The translations under genes and the position numbers were made by a program. A model generated the notes under the pieces. That model did not search any database. It was not told the DNA's origin and saw only the letters and a program-made list of their open reading frames with translations. This document shows positions 1 through 5,222 of a DNA stretch of 6,858 nucleotides, in pieces. The number at the start of each line of letters is the position of its first letter. Position 1 is the first letter of the stretch. This DNA comes from Desulfobacteraceae bacterium. Its GTDB lineage: Bacteria; Desulfobacterota; Desulfobacteria; Desulfobacterales; Desulfosarcinaceae. The stretch is taken from the NCBI GenBank assembly GCA_027031325.1, contig JALVRI010000094.1:1-6858 (forward strand), written 5' to 3'.

Positions 1-182
1 TGGCAACCCTGGACAAACGCACCTTGCGAAGGGCCCACCGGCTCGGAGCGACTTTTGCTTCAAGGCCATGGCTTGCCGAACCTGATGCTTATCTTTCCAA
101 ACCCCCGGAAGCCGATGAACTACTGAGCCTGGTACGGGGTTTCTTTTCTATTTCCGGCAATGGAGCAGCGGAGGGATCATGA
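1..182 (+). CDS. Response regulator receiver domain protein, C-terminal fragment (5' end outside window)
   Basis: An open frame enters from the left edge (first whole codon at base 3) and ends at TGA 180-182, giving 59 visible residues. The end of the protein reads DAYLSKPPEADELLSLVRGFF, here seen as a short beta strand, a Lys-Pro pair and a final amphipathic helix. This is the usual ending of a CheY-like receiver domain, where the lysine contacts the phosphorylated aspartate. No output domain follows, only a short tail, so this is probably a stand-alone receiver or one at the C-terminus of a larger protein. Its stop overlaps the next start (ATGA, 179-182), which implies translational coupling with the hdrA gene. 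The phospho-acceptor aspartate would lie upstream of the window, so activity cannot be judged. KPP replaces the commoner KPF. The family call rests on a short stretch and is moderately sure; the reading frame itself is well supported by the coupling. Confidence 0.62.
   Translation, partial: ATLDKRTLRRAHRLGATFASRPWLAEPDAYLSKPPEADELLSLVRGFFSISGNGAAEGS
170..175 (+). promoter_or_regulatory. Ribosome binding site of the large hdrA gene
   Basis: GGAGGG lies 3 bases before ATG 179, a strong but rather close Shine-Dalgarno match. It sits inside the last codons of the preceding gene, consistent with coupled translation, and supports ATG 179 as the start. Confidence 0.7.
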
Positions 183-3100
183 CCATCAAGATAGGATTCT
201 ACATATGTCATTGTGGAGTAAACATCGCCTACCGGGTGAAGGTGGACGAGGTAGCCGCCTTTGCCCGCCGGCTCAGCAACGTGGTCATCGCACGCGACTA
301 CAAGTTCATGTGCTCGGACCCGGGCCAGGCCATGATCGAAAAAGACATCGCCGAGTTCGGCCTCAACCGGGTGGTGGTGGCATCATGTTCGCCCCGCCTT
401 CACGCCAAGACCTTCATGGGCGCCTGCCAGCGGGCAGGCCTCAACCCTTATTTCTTCCAGATGGCTTCGGTGCGAGAGCAGGTCTCCTGGGTAACCGAAG
501 ATGAAGAAGAGGCCACGGCCAAGGCCAAGACCCTGGTTGCGGCGGCCATCAACAGGGTCAACTACCATCACCAGCTCTTCAGCCGCCAGGCGGACGTCAA
601 TCCAAACATGCTGGTGGTGGGGGGCGGGATTGCCGGCATGCAGGCATCCCTGGACATTGCAGATGCCGGCTACAAGGTTTATCTGGTTGAGCGGGACACG
701 ACCGTGGGCGGCCACATGCTTCAATTCGACAAGACTTTTCCCACCCTCGATTGCGCCGCCTGCATCGGCACCCCCAAAATGGTTCAGGTTGCCCAGCACC
801 CCAACATCGAGCTGCTTTCTTACAGCGAAGTTGAAGATGTATCGGGTTTCATCGGCAATTATGCGGTGGATGTCCTGCGCAAACCGCGTTATGTCAAGGA
901 AGACGCCTGTACCGGCTGCGGGGAGTGTGCCAAGGTCTGTCCAGTCCAACTCCCCAATCACTGGGACGCCGGCTTGGGACAACGCAAGGCCATCGGGCGC
1001 TGTTTCCCCCAGGCCATCCCGATCACCTTCAACATCGAAAAAAAAGACCTGGCACCGTGTGTAACAACCTGCCCCGCCGGTATCAACGTCCAGGGTTATG
1101 TCCAGATGATCGCCCAGGGCAAGTACCGCAGGGCGGTCGAGCTGATAATGGAGCGTTTGCCATTGCCGGGGGTCCTGGGCCGGGTCTGCCCCCATCCCTG
1201 CGAGGCCCGCTGCCGGCGGGCTGAGGTCGACCAGCCGGTTGCAATCCGGGTCCTTAAACGTTTTGCCGCCGAACAAGTCAGCCCGCATCAGCTGAAAGTA
1301 CCGCCCATCGAAGAGCGCGAGGAAAAAATCGCCGTTATCGGCTCAGGACCGGCCGGCCTGACGGTTGCTTACTACCTGCGCCTGAAAGGCTACCGGGTCA
1401 CCATTTTCGAAGCTCTCGACGTTCTCGGCGGCATGCTGAAAGTGGGCATACCCGATTATCGCCTGCCGCCGGAGGTCCTGGAAAGTGAGATCGGGTATAT
1501 CCTGTCAACCGGTATCGAAGTGCGCACGCGAATGCGGCTGGGCAAGGATTTCACCCTGGATGATCTGACAAGGGAAGGTTTCAGGGCAATCTTCCTGGGC
1601 CTTGGCGCCCACCGTCCCATATCCCTGGGGATAGAGGGTGAACAGGAACCCGGAGTGATCGACGCCCTGACCTTCCTGCGCCATGTCAACCTGGGCCGGG
1701 AGACGATCCCGGGCGACCGGGTAGTGGTCATCGGGGGCGGCAACGTGGCCATCGATGCGGCCCGCTGCCTGTTGCGCCTTGGATGCAAGCAGGTCACCGT
1801 TGTCTACCGCCGCAGTGCCGGGGAGATGCCGGCATACCGGGAAGAAATCGACGGCGCCCGCAAGGAAGGTGTTCAATTCGAATACCTGGCGGCCCCTCTC
1901 AAGGTACTTTCCGACCAAGGCAAGGTCAGGGGCCTGCAATGCCTGCGTACCGAACTTGGGCCACCGGATGCCAGCGGCCGCCGCAGGCCCCGCCCGCTGG
2001 CAGGCTCTGAATTCACGATCGAATGTGATGCCGTCATCCCGGCCATCGGCCAAAGGACAGACAACAGTTGGGCCGCCTCGGTCGACGGCCTGGAATGGAC
2101 GGCCCGGGACACCCTCAAGGTCGATCCGGTCACTTACCGGACCAGCCTGCCCCATGTATTTGCGGCCGGGGACGCGGTCACCGGGCCGGCCACGGTGATA
2201 GAGGCCGTCGGTGCCGCCCACAAGGTGGTGGAGGCAATCGACAAGTTCGTAAGCGGACGCCTTGAAGATGAACCCCGGCCGCAGGAGGTGCCTGAGATCT
2301 CCAGCTCCAGCTGGGCGCCCATACCCCAGGATTTGCCCAAAAGCCCGCGGGCCGTCGCCGCCGAGATACCGGTTGCCGAGCGCCTGAATTCTTTTTGCGA
2401 AGTGGAATCGTCCCTTGCCCCGGAAGAAGCCGGCCGGGAAGCGCAACGCTGTCTCAACTGCGGCGACTGCTGCCGTTGCATGGAATGCGTCCAGGTTTGC
2501 GAGGCAAATGCCATCGATCACCATATGCAACCGCAAAAAATCAGGCTCGAAGTAGGGAGCATAATCCTGGCCACAGGATACGACCTTCTCGATCCCAGCC
2601 CGATGTACCCTTACGGTTACAAGCGTTTCCCGAACGTGTATACCGCCCTGGAATTCGAACGGCTCTCAAATGCCACCGGCCCTACTTCCGGTCAAATCCT
2701 GATCCGGGACAAGGACGGCCGCTTTGCAAGGCCGCCTGAAAGCGTGGCCCTGCTGCATTGTATCGGCAGCCGGGATGTCAATTACCACGAATATTGCTCC
2801 AGGGTTTGCTGCATGTACGCCCTGAAGTATACCCACCTGATCAAGGAGAAGGTCGGTCACCATACGAAGGTCTACGATTTTTATATCGACATGCGCTGTT
2901 TTGGAGAAGGCTATGAAGAATTCTACCGCCGTTGCCAGGAAGAAGGCACCATCTTCATCCGCGGCAAGGTGGCCGAGATAACCGATAAGGCGGAATCTCC
3001 GGAAGAAGAAGGCAAGCTGGTGGCCGTTGCCGAGGACACCCTGCTGGGACGCAAGCTAAGGGTCCCGGTGGAGATGGTGATCCTTTGCACGGCCATCGAG

Positions 3101-3589
3101 GCCCGCTCCGATGCCAGGCAGGTCGGCCGGATATTCGGTGTAAACCAGGGAGCAGACGGCTTTTTCCTCGAAGAACATCCCAAGCTGGGCCCGCTGAACA
3201 CCGCCACCGACGGAGTTTTCCTGGCCGGATGCTGCCAGAAGCCGATGGATATTCCCGACACCGTATCCCAGGCTTCGGGAGCGGCGGCTAAGGCTTTGGC
3301 CCTGGCCGCCAGGGGCAAGGTCGAAATCGAACCGACAACCTCCTGGATCGACCCCGACCTGTGTATCGGCTGCCAGGCCTGTATCGCCCTCTGCCCGTAC
3401 GGGGCCATCGATTTCGACGCCTTGCGTCAGGTCTCGGTGGTCAACCCGGCCGTGTGCAAGGGATGCGGAAGCTGCTCGGCACACTGTCCCAGCGGAGCGG
3501 CCGTGAGCCGCCATTTTGTCAGCAAGCAGATTTTCGCCGAAATCGACGGTCTCATGGACGCGGTCGCCGAACTGGGCAAACAATCATGA
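179..3589 (+). CDS. hdrA: HdrA-type flavoprotein with inserted GltD/NfnB-like FAD-NAD(P)H domain (1136 aa)
   Basis: This is a soluble cytoplasmic electron-transfer flavoprotein; no signal peptide or membrane segment is seen. Domain order: the HdrA N-terminal domain (residues 1-140, with C10/C12, C45 and C70); an FAD Rossmann motif GGGIAG (148-153); the HdrA motif DCAAC (C192, C195); a four-Cys cluster C244/C247/C250/C254; an inserted GltD/NfnB-like unit (about 290-695); a Cys-rich cluster region C758-C774; the second half of the HdrA flavin domain with HCIGSRD (860-866) and YCSRVCCMY (872-880); and a C-terminal two-cluster ferredoxin (C1062-C1072 and C1093-C1103). Canonical HdrA is about 650 residues, and the insert accounts for most of the extra length. 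HdrA proteins are the flavin electron-splitting subunit of Hdr complexes; here the insert adds a pyridine-nucleotide site, so NAD(P)H is a likely donor or acceptor (inference). MvhD and a FrhB-like gene follow directly. All key motifs are intact and in frame. A glutamate synthase alone is ruled out by the flanking HdrA motifs. Confidence 0.93.
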   Translation: MTIKIGFYICHCGVNIAYRVKVDEVAAFARRLSNVVIARDYKFMCSDPGQAMIEKDIAEFGLNRVVVASCSPRLHAKTFMGACQRAGLNPYFFQMASVREQVSWVTEDEEEATAKAKTLVAAAINRVNYHHQLFSRQADVNPNMLVVGGGIAGMQASLDIADAGYKVYLVERDTTVGGHMLQFDKTFPTLDCAACIGTPKMVQVAQHPNIELLSYSEVEDVSGFIGNYAVDVLRKPRYVKEDACTGCGECAKVCPVQLPNHWDAGLGQRKAIGRCFPQAIPITFNIEKKDLAPCVTTCPAGINVQGYVQMIAQGKYRRAVELIMERLPLPGVLGRVCPHPCEARCRRAEVDQPVAIRVLKRFAAEQVSPHQLKVPPIEEREEKIAVIGSGPAGLTVAYYLRLKGYRVTIFEALDVLGGMLKVGIPDYRLPPEVLESEIGYILSTGIEVRTRMRLGKDFTLDDLTREGFRAIFLGLGAHRPISLGIEGEQEPGVIDALTFLRHVNLGRETIPGDRVVVIGGGNVAIDAARCLLRLGCKQVTVVYRRSAGEMPAYREEIDGARKEGVQFEYLAAPLKVLSDQGKVRGLQCLRTELGPPDASGRRRPRPLAGSEFTIECDAVIPAIGQRTDNSWAASVDGLEWTARDTLKVDPVTYRTSLPHVFAAGDAVTGPATVIEAVGAAHKVVEAIDKFVSGRLEDEPRPQEVPEISSSSWAPIPQDLPKSPRAVAAEIPVAERLNSFCEVESSLAPEEAGREAQRCLNCGDCCRCMECVQVCEANAIDHHMQPQKIRLEVGSIILATGYDLLDPSPMYPYGYKRFPNVYTALEFERLSNATGPTSGQILIRDKDGRFARPPESVALLHCIGSRDVNYHEYCSRVCCMYALKYTHLIKEKVGHHTKVYDFYIDMRCFGEGYEEFYRRCQEEGTIFIRGKVAEITDKAESPEEEGKLVAVAEDTLLGRKLRVPVEMVILCTAIEARSDARQVGRIFGVNQGADGFFLEEHPKLGPLNTATDGVFLAGCCQKPMDIPDTVSQASGAAAKALALAARGKVEIEPTTSWIDPDLCIGCQACIALCPYGAIDFDALRQVSVVNPAVCKGCGSCSAHCPSGAAVSRHFVSKQIFAEIDGLMDAVAELGKQS
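1046..2263 (+). other. GltD/NfnB-like oxidoreductase domain inserted in HdrA
   Basis: Residues 290-695 of the large HdrA form a complete small-subunit glutamate synthase/NfnB-type unit. It begins with an iron-sulfur helical domain: C294 and C298, then RVCPHPCEARC with C337, C341 and C345. An FAD-binding Rossmann motif GSGPAG follows (388-393), with GGMLKVGIPDYRLP shortly after. A second nucleotide-binding fold has GGGNVA (519-524) and VYRRS (542-546), whose paired arginines in this family usually favour NADPH. The FAD-closing motif is FAAGD (661-665). Nothing catalytic appears missing. In NfnAB the bifurcating FAD sits in the homologous subunit, so the fusion may hold two mechanistically important flavins; that is inference. 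Confidence 0.88.
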
Positions 3590-3606
3590 AAACATGGAAG
3601 AAAAAA

Positions 3607-3610
3607 GGAA
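3607..3610 (+). promoter_or_regulatory. Ribosome binding site that fixes the mvhD start
   Basis: GGAA, preceded by six adenines, lies 6 bases before ATG 3617. The in-frame TTG at 3611 directly abuts this site and would have no spacer, so ATG 3617 is preferred. Confidence 0.65.
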
Positions 3611-3616
3611 TTGGCA

Positions 3617-4039
3617 ATGAGTGAATTCGATCCGGTAATCATCGCTTTTGTCTGTAACTGGTGCACTTATACGGCGGCCGACCTGGCCGGCACCTCGCGG
3701 CTGACCTATCCACCCAACGTGCGGCTGATCCGCGTCATGTGTACCGGCATGGTCGATCCCCAGTATGTGCTCAAGGCCTTCCTGGAAGGCGCCGACGGGG
3801 TCCTGGTCAGTGGATGCCACCCTGGAGACTGCCATTATATAAACGGTAACTTCAAGGCCCGCCGCAGGATCAAGCTGCTCAAGGAAATTTTGCCCCGTTT
3901 CGGCTTCGAACCCCAGCGCCTGCGCCTCACCTGGATCGGCGCCAGCGACGGGGTGCAGTTTGCCCAGGTAATGAACGATCTGGTGGACCAGATAAAGACC
4001 CTCGGACCGAACCAGGCCAAACTGGAAATGGTCATCTGA
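3617..4039 (+). CDS. mvhD: MvhD/FrhD-type [2Fe-2S] electron-transfer subunit (140 aa)
   Basis: This small protein matches the methyl-viologen-reducing hydrogenase delta subunit family, which carries a [2Fe-2S] cluster and relays electrons from a hydrogenase, formate dehydrogenase or similar donor into HdrA. The diagnostic pattern is complete: CNWC with C13 and C16, VMCTGMVDP with C42, and GCHPGDCHY with C67 and C72. The length of about 140 residues is normal, and no selenocysteine codon is present. Translation from ATG 3617 is preferred to TTG 3611 because of the ribosome binding site spacing. It begins 27 bases after the large hdrA and is followed 16 bases later by the FrhB-like gene, so the three probably form one complex. 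In some archaea MvhD is fused to HdrA; here it is separate. No hydrogenase genes are visible, so its electron donor is probably the FrhB-like protein or lies outside the window. Confidence 0.93.
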   Translation: MSEFDPVIIAFVCNWCTYTAADLAGTSRLTYPPNVRLIRVMCTGMVDPQYVLKAFLEGADGVLVSGCHPGDCHYINGNFKARRRIKLLKEILPRFGFEPQRLRLTWIGASDGVQFAQVMNDLVDQIKTLGPNQAKLEMVI

Positions 4040-4045
4040 AATGGC

Positions 4046-4050
4046 GGAGG
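4046..4050 (+). promoter_or_regulatory. Ribosome binding site that fixes the FrhB-like start
   Basis: GGAGG lies 5 bases before ATG 4056. An in-frame ATG at 4041 lies upstream of this site and has no comparable motif at a useful distance, so translation most likely starts at 4056. Confidence 0.7.
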
Positions 4051-4055
4051 ACAAT

Positions 4056-5198
4056 ATGGCAACCTGCGTAAAACTAAAGGTAAACGACGCTGACCTGACT
4101 GCGGCCCTGCAGCAATTGTACCGGTCGATCATGGCAAGCCCAATGGTTGACCAGATCCTGGTGCCGATGCTTCCGGCCCATGGATCCATGGTGATGCCGA
4201 CCCTGATCGACGACCCTGAAATGCTCGCGGCGACCGATCCCCTGGCACCGGCTTTTCCCCTCAACGGAGCCAAGATGGTCTGCCGCCTGACACGCACCGA
4301 TGCCGGCGGAATGATTGCAGCCGCCATGCGGCCTTGCGAGATTCGGGCCTTTGTAGAGCTTGTCAAGCTGAAACAGGGCAGCTTCGACAAGCTGATAATA
4401 ATCGGCATGGATTGCCTGGGGGCTTTTCAGAATACAGACTACCTGAAATTTGCAGGGGCCAACGGCAAGGAAAGCACGCGTAAATTTTATACCGACGCCC
4501 TTGCGGCAAAACCGGACGCGCCGCCAGACAGGCAGTTGGCACCGGCTTGCCGCGTCTGTGACCAGCCCACGGCCGCCAACGCCGACGTGGCGGTTGCTCT
4601 TTGGGGAATCGACTGGCGAAATCAAATCCTGGTTTACAGCCAGACCGAAACAGGTGACCGGCTGCTGGAGTCCCTCGGGCTGGAGACAACCAGCTTGCCG
4701 GAAGAACGCCAAAGCTATTTGGAAGCCATGCTTGAAAAACGTGCCGGGCTCCGGCGGCAGATGTATGCCGAAACGACAGAGGCTACAAACGGTCTCGACA
4801 AGCTGGGGGCTTATTTTGCCGCCTGCGTGAACTGCTATAATTGCCGGGTGGCATGCCCCGTCTGTTACTGCCGTGAATGTGTGTTCCTCACCGACGCCTT
4901 CGACCACGAGCCGAGCCGCTACATGGCCTGGGCCAGGCGCAAAAAAGCGGTCAAGATGCCCACCGACACCATTTTTTATCACCTGACGCGCCTGGCGCAC
5001 ATGAGCCTGGCCTGCGTGGGTTGCGGCCAGTGTTCCAATGCCTGTCCCAACGACATCCCCCTGGCCGAGCTTTTCTGTACCGTTGCCGCCGACACGCAGA
5101 AATCCTTCGATTACAAGGCCGGCAACGATCCCGGGGCCAAGCCGCCGCTGACCGAGTTCAGGGAAAATGAATTCAGCGAAATCGTCGGAATCGACTAG
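4056..5198 (+). CDS. FrhB/FdhB-like iron-sulfur electron-transfer subunit (380 aa)
   Basis: The protein resembles the beta subunits of F420-reducing hydrogenase and formate dehydrogenase (FrhB/FdhB), followed by a two-cluster ferredoxin module. Family-like stretches are RPCEIRAF (C94), IIIGMDCLG (C120) and ACRVCD (C165, C168). The C-terminal part has a dense cysteine block starting at C257 (C257, C260, C263, C267, C270, C272, C275) and a second cluster C320/C323/C326/C330. Members usually bind FAD and [4Fe-4S] clusters and move electrons between a low-potential partner and a soluble carrier; use of F420 itself is not implied in a bacterium. The start at 4056 is set by the GGAGG site; starting at 4041 would add five residues. 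With mvhD before it and an HdrA paralogue after it, it probably feeds or drains electrons for the Hdr-type complex. No formate dehydrogenase or hydrogenase catalytic subunit is in view, so the real partner is unknown. Family confidence is good; the substrate is not determined. Confidence 0.85.
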   Translation: MATCVKLKVNDADLTAALQQLYRSIMASPMVDQILVPMLPAHGSMVMPTLIDDPEMLAATDPLAPAFPLNGAKMVCRLTRTDAGGMIAAAMRPCEIRAFVELVKLKQGSFDKLIIIGMDCLGAFQNTDYLKFAGANGKESTRKFYTDALAAKPDAPPDRQLAPACRVCDQPTAANADVAVALWGIDWRNQILVYSQTETGDRLLESLGLETTSLPEERQSYLEAMLEKRAGLRRQMYAETTEATNGLDKLGAYFAACVNCYNCRVACPVCYCRECVFLTDAFDHEPSRYMAWARRKKAVKMPTDTIFYHLTRLAHMSLACVGCGQCSNACPNDIPLAELFCTVAADTQKSFDYKAGNDPGAKPPLTEFRENEFSEIVGID

Positions 5199-5211
5199 AT
5201 CAAAAGGCGGG

Positions 5212-5217
5212 AAGGAG
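5212..5217 (+). promoter_or_regulatory. Ribosome binding site of the receiver-containing hdrA paralogue
   Basis: AAGGAG lies 5 bases before ATG 5223, an optimal arrangement. It occupies the 24-base gap after the FrhB-like gene and supports ATG 5223, which also places the FAD Rossmann motif at the very N-terminus. Confidence 0.75.
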
Positions 5218-5222
5218 TTGCC

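Noticed and set aside
383..1288. Open frame of 301 codons on the minus strand
   Set aside because: It is antisense to the HdrA N-terminal and FAD regions, whose motifs show that the plus strand is coding.
1505..2536. Open frame of 343 codons on the minus strand
   Set aside because: It is fully antisense to the motif-rich GltD-like insert of hdrA and has no recognisable domain or ribosome binding site support.
179..3589. Separate gltD (glutamate synthase small subunit) gene, or two genes joined by assembly error
   Set aside because: The frame is continuous, no internal start with a ribosome binding site was evident at the domain edge, and HdrA halves on both sides complement each other into one complete HdrA.
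3611..3616. TTG 3611 as start of mvhD
   Set aside because: The ribosome binding site ends at the base before it, leaving no spacer; ATG 3617 has a normal 6-base spacer.
3590..3616. Possible terminator or promoter in the gap between hdrA and mvhD
   Set aside because: The gap is purine-rich with no inverted repeat or T-run, and only a ribosome binding site is evident; the other gaps are equally short.
4041..4055. ATG 4041 as start of the FrhB-like gene
   Set aside because: The GGAGG site lies inside this stretch and serves ATG 4056; no good site precedes 4041.
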